A stretch of DNA of 64,000 bases, from the NCBI GenBank assembly GCA_036562765.1, contig DATCJO010000177.1, forward strand, positions 1 to 64,000, written 5' to 3'. A program made the position numbers and the translations under genes. Source of the stretch: JAAYFT01 sp036562765 (lineage in GTDB: Bacteria; Bacillota; Clostridia; Tissierellales; Tissierellaceae). Below the pieces are notes generated by a model. The model ran no database searches and was not told where the DNA came from. It saw only the letters and a program-made list of their open reading frames with translations. Numbering within the stretch: the stretch's first letter is position 1; every line of letters starts with the position of its first letter. Shown in pieces: positions 15,856 through 25,143 of the stretch.

Positions 15856-16590
15856 ATGGATTTTTGGGAATCTACTTATGACAACTTATTAAATACAGTT
15901 TTTTCCATAATAAACCCCATAAAAAAGACAATAATAAATAATCATTGTAAAGTCCATATATTTATTAATTATAAAGCCCTAAACTTACTTAAAAATGATA
16001 GATTTCTAGATGAATATAATTTCTTTTCAAGCTTTATTGATATTATTAACGAAGGAGCAGTTTGGGCAGACCAGGATTTCAAAAGCACTAATCACTTTTA
16101 CAATCCATATAAAAAGAAAGGATTATATGGTAGAAAATCTGCCATGGATTTAGGAATAGGTTATTATAGTAAAGCCATTCAAAACTGGATTAGAGGAGAA
16201 TTTGATAAATCCTTATTCTATCTTGGAGCTGCCTTACATATCATACAAGATATGACAGTTCCACAGCATGCAAATATTAGGCTCCTTGACGACCATCGCC
16301 AATATGAAAATTTCATCAAGGATACTTATAAACATATAAAAGAGTTTGATGTTAAAAATGGTGCATATATATTAAATTCCACTGAAAACTATATAAGATT
16401 CAATTCCAGAGTAGCATTAAAGATTTATAAAAAACACAAAGAAATCAGCGATGATAAAATTAGATTCTTTAGAATTGCTAGATGTGGAGTACCTCTAGCC
16501 ATTAGAACTACTGCTGGAGCACTTATAATGTTTTATAATATGATATTTCCATGTAAACAGTTTAAGAAAAAACCATCCCTACCAAAGTAA
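15856..16590 (+). CDS. Zinc-dependent phospholipase C family protein
   Basis: A 244-residue all-helical protein of the PLC/S1-P1 nuclease-like group. Expected zinc ligands of clostridial phospholipase C can be placed: His34, Asp74, His80, His128 and Asp132 (LHIIQDM), His138 (PQHAN), His147 and Glu151 (HRQYE). The C-terminal membrane-binding domain of alpha-toxin is absent. There is no signal peptide, so the N-terminal Trp ligand that appears after cleavage in secreted enzymes is missing. The start is ATG 15856, five bases after AGGTGA. The substrate may be lipid or nucleic acid; the cellular site is uncertain. Confidence 0.82.
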   Translation: MDFWESTYDNLLNTVFSIINPIKKTIINNHCKVHIFINYKALNLLKNDRFLDEYNFFSSFIDIINEGAVWADQDFKSTNHFYNPYKKKGLYGRKSAMDLGIGYYSKAIQNWIRGEFDKSLFYLGAALHIIQDMTVPQHANIRLLDDHRQYENFIKDTYKHIKEFDVKNGAYILNSTENYIRFNSRVALKIYKKHKEISDDKIRFFRIARCGVPLAIRTTAGALIMFYNMIFPCKQFKKKPSLPK

Positions 16591-16684
16591 ATATTTATAA
16601 GAGTAATATATTAATAAATTTAAGCAAACCAGCTAAAAATAATATTACAGTTCAATACAGCTGTTAACCTCCTATCTATCTAAA

Positions 16685-16730
16685 AATAAAAACACCTTCA
16701 TTATTCAAAATTAATGAAGGTGTTTTTATT
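16685..16730. terminator. Bidirectional terminator between PLC-like gene and yebC
   Basis: A 19-bp inverted repeat (16685-16703 with 16712-16730) with A/T runs on both sides, between convergent genes. Confidence 0.85.
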
Positions 16731-16734
16731 AAAA

Positions 16735-17472
16735 TTATTCTTCATCATCATTTTCCCAGTTGTGGTAAACTTCTTGGACATCATCGTTGTCTTCAAGCAA
16801 ATCAATTAATCTTTCCATCTTTTTCACATCATCTGGGTCTGTCAATTTAATTGTGTTTTGTGGAATATATGTTATTTCTGCCATTGCAAATTTATATCCT
16901 CTTTCTGATAGCCCATCTCTTATTTCGTTAAAGTTTTCTGGTGCAGTAATTATTTCTAATCCTTCTTCTTCAGAAGTAAAATCTTCAGCACCTAAGTCAA
17001 TGGCGAGCATTGCCAATTCATCTTCATCTATTGAATCGTCTCTTTCTATTGCTATAACACCTTTTTTATCAAACATAAAAGTTACACAACCTGATTGGCC
17101 TAAATTACCGCCACATATATCAAAAATATGCCTGATATCAGAAGCTGTTCTATTTCTATTATCTGTAAGGCATTGGACAATTACAGCTATACCGCCAGGC
17201 CCATAACCTTCATAAAGAATCTCTTCAAAAGTACTTGAGCCTAGTTCCCCAGCACCTTTCTTAATAGCCCTATCTATATTGTCATTAGGCATATTCGCTG
17301 CTTTTGCTTTTTCAATGGCAGCCTTTAATGCTGGATTAAAATTAGGATCAGGACCGCCTTCTCTTACTGCAACCATAATATATCTAGCTAGTTTAGTGAA
17401 TATCTTTGCTCTTCTAGCATCTTCTTTACCTTTTTTATGCTTTATATTATTCCATTTTGAATGTCCTGACAT
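16735..17472 (-). CDS. yebC: YebC/PmpR family protein
   Basis: YebC/TACO1-family protein, annotated as a DNA-binding regulator and more recently linked to translation of difficult peptide stretches. The diagnostic N-terminus SGHSKWNNIKHKK, followed by KEDARRAKIFTKLAR and EGYGPGGIA..QCLTDNRNRT, is complete. Length is 245 residues from ATG 17472, which has AAGGAG upstream; a longer start at 17481 lacks a site. It appears to be a single-gene unit between terminators. Confidence 0.95.
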   Translation of the reverse strand: MSGHSKWNNIKHKKGKEDARRAKIFTKLARYIMVAVREGGPDPNFNPALKAAIEKAKAANMPNDNIDRAIKKGAGELGSSTFEEILYEGYGPGGIAVIVQCLTDNRNRTASDIRHIFDICGGNLGQSGCVTFMFDKKGVIAIERDDSIDEDELAMLAIDLGAEDFTSEEEGLEIITAPENFNEIRDGLSERGYKFAMAEITYIPQNTIKLTDPDDVKKMERLIDLLEDNDDVQEVYHNWENDDEE

Positions 17473-17566
17473 TAAATCCACTCCTTATTTAAGTATTGCA
17501 TTATACATTTTAACATAATATAAAAATTATTTCACTATTTTTATTACATAAAGTCTATAAATTAAT

Positions 17567-17601
17567 AAACCTAATCTAACTTAATAAGCTAGATTAGGTT
17601 T
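17567..17601 (-). terminator. Terminator of nadE
   Basis: A 12-bp inverted repeat (AAACCTAATCTA with TAGATTAGGTTT) just downstream of the nadE stop, followed by an A/T-rich tract. Confidence 0.75.
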
Positions 17602-17640
17602 ATGGTAATTTCAAAATAATTTCAATAAAATCATAATTTA

Positions 17641-18357
17641 TCACTCAAATATTGGTGGCAGTTCTCGTTTATGTTGGCTAATCCTATTCATTCTTTCAAT
17701 TTTCTCTACTATTTCCTTTGGCCCATTTCCAGTTTTTATATACTCATCTAATACATCATAAGTAAAACCTAATTCATCCTCATCTTTTTGATTAGCCCAA
17801 AGGCCTGCTGTTGGTGGTTTATCTATTATTACTTGAGGTATGTTTAATTTCCTTGCTAATTCACGTATTTCTGATTTTACAAATGAAGCCAAAGGCATAA
17901 TATCTACTCCGCTATCACCATATTTTGTAAAATATCCTACTGTAAGCTCAGACTTATTTGATGAGCCAGCTACTAAATAATTATAATTTTGAGCAAAGAA
18001 GTACAAAGTAGTCATCCTAAGTCTTGGCTTTATATTTATCTTAGCCATTGGATTAACAATTTCATCATTAATGGAGCTTACAAGGGTATCAAAAGTTTTA
18101 GATAAATCTACTATTTTCCATTTTAAATTCAAAGCATTAGCAACCAATAATGCATGTTCTTCATCAATCGGATCGCTATAACAAGGCATAATAATCCCCA
18201 ATGAATCTTCTGGAAATGCTAATTTTGCAAGCCCTGCAACTACAGCAGAATCAATTCCTCCGCTCAATCCAAATACCAATCCTTTAGCATTAGCATCATT
18301 TACTTTTTCCTTAAGCCATTTTACTAATTTTTCAATTATTAAATCAATGTTTTCCAT
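17641..18357 (-). CDS. nadE: NAD+ synthetase (ammonia-dependent type)
   Basis: NadE amidates nicotinic acid adenine dinucleotide to NAD using ATP. The 238-residue protein has the PP-loop SGGIDSAVVAGLA near residue 33, the AGSSNKSELTVGYFTKYGD block, and the DKPPTAGLW segment. It lacks the N-terminal glutaminase domain, so the nitrogen donor is ammonia. The start is ATG 18357, seven bases after GGAGG; the ATG at 18363 is only one base from it. Confidence 0.96.
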   Translation of the reverse strand: MENIDLIIEKLVKWLKEKVNDANAKGLVFGLSGGIDSAVVAGLAKLAFPEDSLGIIMPCYSDPIDEEHALLVANALNLKWKIVDLSKTFDTLVSSINDEIVNPMAKINIKPRLRMTTLYFFAQNYNYLVAGSSNKSELTVGYFTKYGDSGVDIMPLASFVKSEIRELARKLNIPQVIIDKPPTAGLWANQKDEDELGFTYDVLDEYIKTGNGPKEIVEKIERMNRISQHKRELPPIFE

Positions 18358-18456
18358 TAACATACCTCCAAATCAATTAATAGGCTTTTATGTATATCTT
18401 CTACCTAATTGGTAAAATTATAATTATAAGATGATTATAACATAAAGGAGCTTATT

Positions 18457-18816
18457 ATGAACAACACAAAATATAAATTACTTCTGATAGGTCTAGTGGC
18501 TGGTTTAATAAATGGCTTGTTTGGTTCTGGTGGTGGAACAATCATAGTACCAGCTTTGGTTTTTTTAATGGGAGTTAATGATTATAAAGCCCATGCCACT
18601 GCTATATTAATTATTTTACCCCTTTCAGTTATAAGTACTATCATATATTTTTCAAACAATTTAATACCCTTTAAGACTGCTATTCATGTTACTATTGGTG
18701 GTGTTGTTGGTTCTTTTTTAGGTGCAAAACTGCTAAATAAAATTCCTATAAATATCCTTAGAAAAATATTTGGCAGTATAATAATTTATACTGCCATAAG
18801 GATGATATGGAAATGA
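18457..18816 (+). CDS. TSUP (TauE/SafE) half-size permease, subunit 1
   Basis: A 119-residue membrane protein that corresponds to one repeat of the TauE/SafE family. It has about four membrane segments and the conserved entry motif GLINGLFGSGGGTIIVPAL. Normal members are about 250 residues with two such repeats in one chain. The next gene encodes the other repeat and overlaps this one, so a heterodimer is likely. The substrate of the family is small sulfur-containing anions or similar; it cannot be specified here. Confidence 0.82.
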   Translation: MNNTKYKLLLIGLVAGLINGLFGSGGGTIIVPALVFLMGVNDYKAHATAILIILPLSVISTIIYFSNNLIPFKTAIHVTIGGVVGSFLGAKLLNKIPINILRKIFGSIIIYTAIRMIWK

Positions 18817-19163
18817 TGTTAATATTAATAGGCTTTTTATCAGGAATAATTAGTGGAATGGGTATTGGAGGAGGTACCATACTTATTCCTTCACTAGTTT
18901 TACTTAATAATATAAAGCAACAGGATGCACAGGGAATAAACTTAATAGTTTTTCTTCCAGTGGCAGCTACTGCCCTATATACGCACTACAAAAAAGGCAA
19001 TATCGAGTTTATGTATGCAAAATCAATTATCATCGGAGGAATAATAGGGGCCATAATTGGCTCAATTTTAGCAGCTAAAATTAATTCATCAAGCTTAAGA
19101 AAGTTTTTTGGCGTTTTTCTTTTGCTAATAGGAATTTATGAATTATTTAAAAAAAAGAAATAG
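18813..19163 (+). CDS. TSUP (TauE/SafE) half-size permease, subunit 2
   Basis: The second half-permease, about 116 residues, with the matching motif GIISGMGIGGGTILIPSLV and four membrane segments ending in Lys-rich residues. The preferred start is the ATG that overlaps the TGA of the first gene (ATGA, 18813); nearby in-frame ATGs at 18807 and 18816 are possible. The four-base overlap suggests coupled translation in a 1:1 ratio. Confidence 0.82.
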   Translation: MMLILIGFLSGIISGMGIGGGTILIPSLVLLNNIKQQDAQGINLIVFLPVAATALYTHYKKGNIEFMYAKSIIIGGIIGAIIGSILAAKINSSSLRKFFGVFLLLIGIYELFKKKK

Positions 19164-19263
19164 ATTGCCCCATTCATATTAATATTGAATTAACAAGTTG
19201 AATTGCCTTTGTTTATTATGTGAATTTTATCTGAAAATTAAAAGGAGTTTCATAAACAAACCC

Positions 19264-20748
19264 CTAAACTATAGTTTCATGTATTTCCATATCAACTTTT
19301 GGTAAAACTATGGTTATTCTCGTACCAATATTAACCCTGCTTAATACTTCAAAATGCCCTCCATGCCTATCAATTATCCATTTTGCAATTGATAATCCAA
19401 GTCCTGAACCGCCTTTTCTTGCCCTAGATTCATCAGAACGGAAGAAGCGGTCAAATATATGCGGTAAATCTTCTGGTGATATTCCAATGCCTTCATCTTG
19501 GACTGTAACATATACTAAATCATTATCAGTAGAAATTTTAATCTTAATCTTGCCACTTTCAGGTGTAAATTTAATGCTGTTATCAACCAAAATCCTTATT
19601 GCTTGCTTAATAAGCTGTTTGTCTCCATTTATAAAGGCTGGTCCCTTAATTTCTATACTATAATCGTGAGTCGAATCTATCATTTCAGCTTCGCGGACTA
19701 TTTCTTCAGCTATAGGACAAATGTCAAAATTTTCCCTATATAATTGAATAGTCTGATTATCTCCTCTTGCTAAAAATAGAAGTTTTTCAACTAATTCCTT
19801 CATGTGTTCTGTCTCGCTCTTTATTGCGTCAATTGATTCCTGCAACGTTTTCTCGTCTTTTTTCCCCCATCTGTCAAGTAAATTAACATATCCCTGTATA
19901 ACTGATATTGGAGTCCTCAACTCATGAGAAGCATCTGAAACGAACCTTATTTGGGACTGATATGATTCATTTATTCTATTTAACATGTTATTAATGGCTG
20001 ATGCTAGTTCTTTAAGTTCCTCTTGTGAAGTATCTATAGAAATTCGCTTATCCAATTTATTAACATCTATACTGCTTATGGCACCAGTTAAATCCTTTAT
20101 TTTGCTGTCTACAATTCCAACATTTGATACTTCTTGGTTCAAATTTTTAGCAGATTCTGTAAGGTCATAAATTGGCTTTAAGATTTTTCTTATATCCCTT
20201 GCACCCTTACTGATTTCATCTATTAAAGTAATTAATTCAAATACTAATATAATAATTAAAAAAATTAAAAATATCTTCAGATAATTGCCTAAAGGATAGA
20301 CAATTTGATATGGTTTTCCATTTATGTTAACAACAACAACATACCTTATTAATTCCAAGTTTTCTATTGACTTAGAATTTGAACTTGTTTCTAATTTATA
20401 TATGCTTCTTTCCCAATCATTTCTTTTAAATAAATTTTGTTCAATAAACATTGGAATCTTGATACCGTTTACTTCTTCAATTTCATCAGATACAGTATAT
20501 TTTCCAAAGTCTTCATAACTTATCTCTGTTGGATATGTTTCAACTATCTTAATAACTGATTCAATTTCCTTTTCTGCATTCCAAAAAACAACAAATAGCC
20601 CAACAAAAACTATTAGGACATTGAATGACAAAAAAACAGCCAGTAATCTCAAAACCATTCTAACATTAAGTTTCAATACTAATGATGAACGGATTTTATT
20701 TGTAAAATTTGTCGAACTCTTTTTTGTATTATTTATTTCTTTATTCAT
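19264..20748 (-). CDS. Sensor histidine kinase
   Basis: A 494-residue membrane sensor kinase. Transmembrane segments lie near residues 31-55 and 158-178, with an extracytoplasmic domain of about 100 residues between them. A HAMP-like linker precedes the HisKA domain with the phosphorylated His in SDASHELRTPISV. The HATPase domain has the N box (LVDNSIKFTP), DEGIGI and GGSGLGLSIA. It overlaps the upstream response regulator gene by eight bases. The signal is unknown; the operon includes a DUF4342 membrane protein. Confidence 0.93.
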   Translation of the reverse strand: MNKEINNTKKSSTNFTNKIRSSLVLKLNVRMVLRLLAVFLSFNVLIVFVGLFVVFWNAEKEIESVIKIVETYPTEISYEDFGKYTVSDEIEEVNGIKIPMFIEQNLFKRNDWERSIYKLETSSNSKSIENLELIRYVVVVNINGKPYQIVYPLGNYLKIFLIFLIIILVFELITLIDEISKGARDIRKILKPIYDLTESAKNLNQEVSNVGIVDSKIKDLTGAISSIDVNKLDKRISIDTSQEELKELASAINNMLNRINESYQSQIRFVSDASHELRTPISVIQGYVNLLDRWGKKDEKTLQESIDAIKSETEHMKELVEKLLFLARGDNQTIQLYRENFDICPIAEEIVREAEMIDSTHDYSIEIKGPAFINGDKQLIKQAIRILVDNSIKFTPESGKIKIKISTDNDLVYVTVQDEGIGISPEDLPHIFDRFFRSDESRARKGGSGLGLSIAKWIIDRHGGHFEVLSRVNIGTRITIVLPKVDMEIHETIV

Positions 20749-21424
20749 CTTTTATCACGTACCCTACTCCACGAACAGTATGAATGAATTTTAAACCAAA
20801 GGGCTCTTCAATTTTCGAACGAAGATATCTAATATATACATCTACTGCATTTGTGTCACCTAGAAAATCATATCCCCAAATATGTTGTAGTATTGTTTCT
20901 CTGGAAAGAACTATGTTCTTATTCTCTAAAAGATATTGAAGCAAATCAAATTCCTTCTTGGTCAAGTCTACTAAAGTCTGTCCAATTTTAACTTCCCTTT
21001 TTACAGGATCGAGGGTTAATTGTCCAACTTTATATTCAGATGATTCCTTTTTATCAATACTGCTATCCCTCTTCCTTAAAGCTGCCCTTATTCTTGCAAG
21101 CAATTCCTCAATCGCAAAGGGCTTTGTAATATAATCATCTGCTCCGCTGTCAAGCCCAGCAACTTTGTCAGATACAGCGTCCCTTGCAGTTAATAATATA
21201 ATAGGCACATTGGAAATCTTTCGAATTCGCCTTAAAACTTCAAGGCCGTTTAATTCAGGTAGCATTATATCCAGTAAAATAAGGTCGAAGGATTGGGTTG
21301 TAGCTAGCTCCAACCCAACCCTTCCATTAAATGCCTTTTCTACTTCATAACCTTCATATTTTAGTTCCAGCTCTATAAAGCGGGCTATTTTTTCCTCATC
21401 TTCAATTATTAGAATCCTTTCCAT
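20741..21424 (-). CDS. OmpR/PhoB-type response regulator
   Basis: Receiver domain (acidic pair EDEE, phospho-Asp in LILLDIMLPE, Thr and Lys in LLTARD and ITKPF) followed by a winged-helix DNA-binding domain ending RGVGYVIKDE. The start is ATG 21424 within the end of the upstream DUF4342 gene, with AAGGTG upstream; the GTG at 21436 is part of that site. It pairs with the kinase at 19264-20748. Confidence 0.94.
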   Translation of the reverse strand: MERILIIEDEEKIARFIELELKYEGYEVEKAFNGRVGLELATTQSFDLILLDIMLPELNGLEVLRRIRKISNVPIILLTARDAVSDKVAGLDSGADDYITKPFAIEELLARIRAALRKRDSSIDKKESSEYKVGQLTLDPVKREVKIGQTLVDLTKKEFDLLQYLLENKNIVLSRETILQHIWGYDFLGDTNAVDVYIRYLRSKIEEPFGLKFIHTVRGVGYVIKDE

Positions 21425-21965
21425 TTGACTTATCACCTTTTATATCTTTTATAAAGTCTTCTGCTGCATCAGCAACAGAATCCATGGCACGATTTACACT
21501 TTCTTTGCCTAAGTCGGGACCTATAAACCTATACCTATATCCAAAAAACAAGCCTATTACTAATAGAGGAATTGCAATCCAAAATGTAAATACAAGCAGC
21601 ATAACAAGAATTGTCACTGGAATAGACATGAATCTTTCTTCATTTTTTAAAACTATGAAGCTGTTTTTATTCCCCCTGTTAATTATCTTACCACACCATT
21701 TTCCAAATCTGCGTATTAAATCTCCTATGCTTTCTCCAGCTTCCTTGTAATTTTTATTTTGTTCAGCTTGAACATTTATGTCTTCATAGGTTTTTTCTTT
21801 GGAACTATAGTACCCTCCATTAGGTGCTTTTAATCTATTTTCCTTTTCAAGCCTTACTATAGCTTCCAATACATCACCATTGGTTTCCTCTAATATTTTC
21901 TTAGCCTCTTCATAAGAAATATTCGTATAATTTCTTAACTTTTCAACTTGTTCTAAATTAACCAT
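21402..21965 (-). CDS. DUF4342 protein: UBA-like domain plus membrane segment
   Basis: 187 residues. The N-terminal 45 form a UBA-like helical domain (LRNYTNISYEEAKKILEETN, then GDVLEAIVRLEKE), matching DUF4342. A linker follows, then a hydrophobic hairpin (about residues 116-148) and a charged tail. It is the first gene of an operon with the two-component system, overlapping the regulator gene, which suggests a role in or under control of that pathway. No function is established for the family. Confidence 0.8.
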   Translation of the reverse strand: MVNLEQVEKLRNYTNISYEEAKKILEETNGDVLEAIVRLEKENRLKAPNGGYYSSKEKTYEDINVQAEQNKNYKEAGESIGDLIRRFGKWCGKIINRGNKNSFIVLKNEERFMSIPVTILVMLLVFTFWIAIPLLVIGLFFGYRYRFIGPDLGKESVNRAMDSVADAAEDFIKDIKGDKSNGKDSNN

Positions 21966-22254
21966 TTTAAACCTCCTATCTATTTAATATGGTTTCAGTA
22001 TAACAGCAAATTCTTCAAAATTTTTTTGAGAAAAATTAAAATTTGATTAAATTTTAAAACATAGACTTTAAATCTATTCTAACAGACCATCAATACATGT
22101 ACAACTTTATATAAATTTAAAAAAACTTGAAATTATTTATTAATTTTATCAATATTAAGATTAAGTCATATAGAGAATTTTTATTATTATTTAAAAATCT
22201 CAAATGATATAATGAGAAATAACTGGATAAAATAATAGATTTGGAGGATGAAGC

Positions 22255-23061
22255 ATGAATATAAAGGAAAGTGTTGCATTAATTGAATGCTATTTAAACC
22301 TTGATAGAAAACCTGTTGGAGTAAAGTTTTTCTTCAATAAAGATGAATTCGACAGTTTTGATGTGCCTCAAAGAGAACGCAAAATTACTTACTGCAATGC
22401 TGTTCAATGGGCAAGCAAAGGTAAAGCTATGAAGTTAACTAAGGAAAATCAAGCATGCCCCAATGGTGCAATGGCATTGAAAATGAGAGAAATTCCTGAA
22501 CCAATGGCTAGTGGAAAAGCAAGATTTAGCAAAAACATCTACTGCAGTGTTGAAGTATCTAAAAGTATAAGCGATCAAATGCTATTTTTAAAAGAAGAAC
22601 CTGCAGGTATTGCAGTTATGCCATTGGAAAATTTTGAAATAGAACCTGATATTGTAATAGTTGTAAGCAAACCTTACAATATTATGAGATTAATCCAAGG
22701 ATATGGCTATTTCAACGGTTATACTAATAATTTAAGGACAGTTGGCCTACAAGCTGTTTGTCAAGACTTAACTACATACCCATATAACACAAAGGACATC
22801 AATATTACATTATTATGTCCAGGTACCCGTTTAGTAGCAGACTGGAAAGAAAATGAAGTGGGAATGGGAATACCATTTGCAAAATGGTATGAAATTGTAG
22901 AAGGCACAATACAAACTACAAACCCATTTGAAAGAAATAAAAATAAGGAAGCAATCAAGAGAAGACTTGAAGAACGTGGACTTAATTCAAACAATATTAA
23001 GTTTAATTGGAACTATGATGATGGTTCTTATAGTGGAGGAAAAATTGAAATAAATAAGTAA
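22255..23061 (+). CDS. DUF169 family protein
   Basis: A 268-residue soluble protein of the DUF169 family common in anaerobes. The pattern is seen from the start (LNLDRKPVGVKFF) through cysteine-containing segments (ITYCNAVQWA, ACPNGAMAL, YCSVEVSKS, LCPGTRLVADW) and a Gly/Tyr-rich middle (RLIQGYGYFNGY). Conserved cysteines hint at metal or cofactor binding, but no reaction is known. ATG start after GGAGGATGAAGC. It is a single gene closed by a terminator. Confidence 0.85.
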   Translation: MNIKESVALIECYLNLDRKPVGVKFFFNKDEFDSFDVPQRERKITYCNAVQWASKGKAMKLTKENQACPNGAMALKMREIPEPMASGKARFSKNIYCSVEVSKSISDQMLFLKEEPAGIAVMPLENFEIEPDIVIVVSKPYNIMRLIQGYGYFNGYTNNLRTVGLQAVCQDLTTYPYNTKDINITLLCPGTRLVADWKENEVGMGIPFAKWYEIVEGTIQTTNPFERNKNKEAIKRRLEERGLNSNNIKFNWNYDDGSYSGGKIEINK

Positions 23062-23066
23062 AAGAA

Positions 23067-23112
23067 ACTCCTTTCATTTAAGATAATTTCTTAAATGAAA
23101 GGAGTATTTTAT
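23067..23112. terminator. Bidirectional terminator
   Basis: A 17-bp inverted repeat (23067-23083 with 23089-23105) followed by ATTTTATTT, between the convergent DUF169 and anti-sigma genes. Confidence 0.85.
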
Positions 23113-23115
23113 TTG

Positions 23116-24411
23116 CTAATAATAAATATTTGGCTTTACTGGCAATACCTTGTTAATGTATAAACTTGAGTATGGGATTTTATCAATGTTTTCTAAAAAA
23201 GCCTCGACTTTCCCATATACAAGCACACCATAAGTTTTTACCCCATGTTCATTTATATAGTCAAGTGCATCTTGATAGAATTCAATTTTTCTGTTTCCAT
23301 TTTCAAAAATCTTAACAAACTCCTCCTGGTCTATCAAATATTGTAAGCGGGACTTAAAATGTGTTTCATAGGCTTGAGAAATATATGTTTCATAATCCGA
23401 ATTAAAATTAATAGGAATATGAAATGAATCTACAAGATAAAATAATGGATATTTTTCTGAATCAGGAGATTCTCCAGGTATTGGCTCATCATTAAAACTT
23501 GGATTAAAACCTATTAAGTCAAGAGATTGATTATTCCTCCATCTCTTTCCAGGTTCAACCGTCCTTATCCCTACCCACTTAAAATCTAAGGATGGCATTT
23601 CAGCAGTCAAATTATAAAATTCCTTCATATCAAGGTCTTTGTCAAACACAATGGCCATTGAAACATAAGAAAGAGGATTAAGATTTTGAAAATATTTGAT
23701 GGTTTCTTCATTTCTTCGTTGTATTTGCCTGTTGATGGCTGAAATATGATCAGGAGAATCATCTTCAAAAAGATTATTTATTGCCTCAAAACCAAGGAGT
23801 TTCAACAATACAATTTGAGAATTATAATCCAAAGTATCTCCCTTATAAACAACCCTGTTTCTTATTATATCCACATAAGTTCTTAGTTCCTCTTCTTCAA
23901 ACAGATTCTTTAATGAGTAAACAACTTCATACTCTCCAAATCCCTTTGAATAAGCTGAAACTGACCTTATAGCATATCCTGGCATATTCAAACTTACATG
24001 GGCTACAAGATTAAAATATATATTAGGAAGTCCAGTATTATAAATGTTTCCAACTGAATCAGCTGTATAATAACTATTAGCAGATGAAACATTAGTCGGG
24101 TCATAATAAAATAAATCAATAATTTCTGGCAAGCCATAAAAAACTACAATTAAAAAAACAATAACAATTATTGCAGAAGTAAAACCTACTTTCCTTAACC
24201 TTTTTTTTACATCCTTTATTAATTTTGATGTTTCTTCTTTGTTATCTTCTAAAATATCAAAATCTTCAGCTTTGACTGATTTCTCATCGATAATTTGCGA
24301 CAGATATTCCTCTATAGCTTCGTATTTTTCTAATTCTTCTTCAACTATCCTTTTTTCTTCTTCATTAGCTATACCATTCTTATACTTTTCAAATAATTCC
24401 TTATAATTCAT
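23116..24411 (-). CDS. Membrane anti-sigma factor (Sigma_reg N/C type)
   Basis: 431 residues: a cytoplasmic N-terminal domain that starts MNYKELFEKYKNGIANEEE, one transmembrane segment near residues 76-97, and a large extracytoplasmic domain. The organisation and the pairing with an ECF sigma gene match the Sigma_reg_N/Sigma_reg_C anti-sigma proteins of Firmicutes such as B. subtilis YhdL. It would hold the sigma factor at the membrane until a cell-envelope signal. The ATG is behind GGAGG, which lies within the frame-corrected end of the sigma gene, so the two are coupled. Confidence 0.78.
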   Translation of the reverse strand: MNYKELFEKYKNGIANEEEKRIVEEELEKYEAIEEYLSQIIDEKSVKAEDFDILEDNKEETSKLIKDVKKRLRKVGFTSAIIVIVFLIVVFYGLPEIIDLFYYDPTNVSSANSYYTADSVGNIYNTGLPNIYFNLVAHVSLNMPGYAIRSVSAYSKGFGEYEVVYSLKNLFEEEELRTYVDIIRNRVVYKGDTLDYNSQIVLLKLLGFEAINNLFEDDSPDHISAINRQIQRRNEETIKYFQNLNPLSYVSMAIVFDKDLDMKEFYNLTAEMPSLDFKWVGIRTVEPGKRWRNNQSLDLIGFNPSFNDEPIPGESPDSEKYPLFYLVDSFHIPINFNSDYETYISQAYETHFKSRLQYLIDQEEFVKIFENGNRKIEFYQDALDYINEHGVKTYGVLVYGKVEAFLENIDKIPYSSLYINKVLPVKPNIYY

Positions 24412-24438
24412 ACTTCCCCTCCAGTTCCTTTTTAAGTT

Positions 24439-24891
24439 TCATTCTAGCCCTGAATAATTTTGTTTTGCAGCACCTTCTGTTATATTTTTCATCTGACTTA
24501 TTTCCTTCAAAGAAAAACCACAAAAATAATACAATATTAGAATTTCTTTATATGGCTCATTAAGTTCCAGTATAAGATTGTATAAATACTTTCGATCTTC
24601 TGACTTTATTATTTTGTCTAAAGTCGTATCAATAATGGTTGAAGTTTCTTTTAATATAATATCAGTACTATATTCTTTGTTATGCCTAAGATAATCAAAG
24701 TAAAGATTCTTGCATACTCTAAACAGCCAATACTTTACTGGACAATCATCTTTTAAAGACAAATACGCTTTGAAAAAGGTGTCACTTGTTAAATCCTGCG
24801 CTAAATGATAATCCTTGCATAACGAGAAGGCATACAGATATAGTTCCTTATAATATTTAATGTATAATTCTTCCATTAAATCTTTTTTCAA
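24439..24891 (-). CDS. ECF sigma-70 factor, frame broken near its 3' end
   Basis: Region 2 (YYKELYLYAFSLCKDYHLAQ, then DLTSDTFFKAY and PVKYWLFRVCKNLYFDYLR) and region 4 (LNEPYKEILILYYFCGFSLKEISQ) are clear. The frame ends QNYSGLE after ITEGAAK. One base more in the run at 24463-24466 would continue TKLFRARMKLKKELEGKYEL and stop at 24401, giving a normal 163 residues that overlap the anti-sigma start by 11 bases. As read, the last helix of region 4 is lost. This is either a recent mutation or a sequence error. Confidence 0.85.
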   Translation of the reverse strand: MKKDLMEELYIKYYKELYLYAFSLCKDYHLAQDLTSDTFFKAYLSLKDDCPVKYWLFRVCKNLYFDYLRHNKEYSTDIILKETSTIIDTTLDKIIKSEDRKYLYNLILELNEPYKEILILYYFCGFSLKEISQMKNITEGAAKQNYSGLE

Positions 24892-25143
24892 AGTGACACC
24901 CCTTTCTCTTCTTCATTATAAAAACGAATTATAAGAAATTTGGTTACACTTTATATGAAACATAATAAAAAAAGACTCAAAATTTTTATTTCGAGTCAAT
25001 TATAAAATAAAATCTACTTCATATCTATTTTTTCTTATGATTTTATGTTAAGATAATATATGTCGAAATTTTATGCAAAGATATGGAAAATATATTCTGA
25101 TTACACTGAAATTCAATCATATAATCAAGGAGGGCAAGTAATC

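Noticed and set aside
15856..16590. A secreted alpha-toxin-like virulence factor.
   Set aside because: There is no signal peptide and no C-terminal membrane-binding domain; only the catalytic fold is shared.
19170..19262. A terminator after the split TSUP genes.
   Set aside because: Only weak A/T-rich pairing is possible; I could not define a convincing stem.
25060..25143. A longer N-terminus for the MATE transporter.
   Set aside because: The extra 28 codons lack a ribosome site and do not resemble the family; GGAGGG precedes the TTG at 25144.
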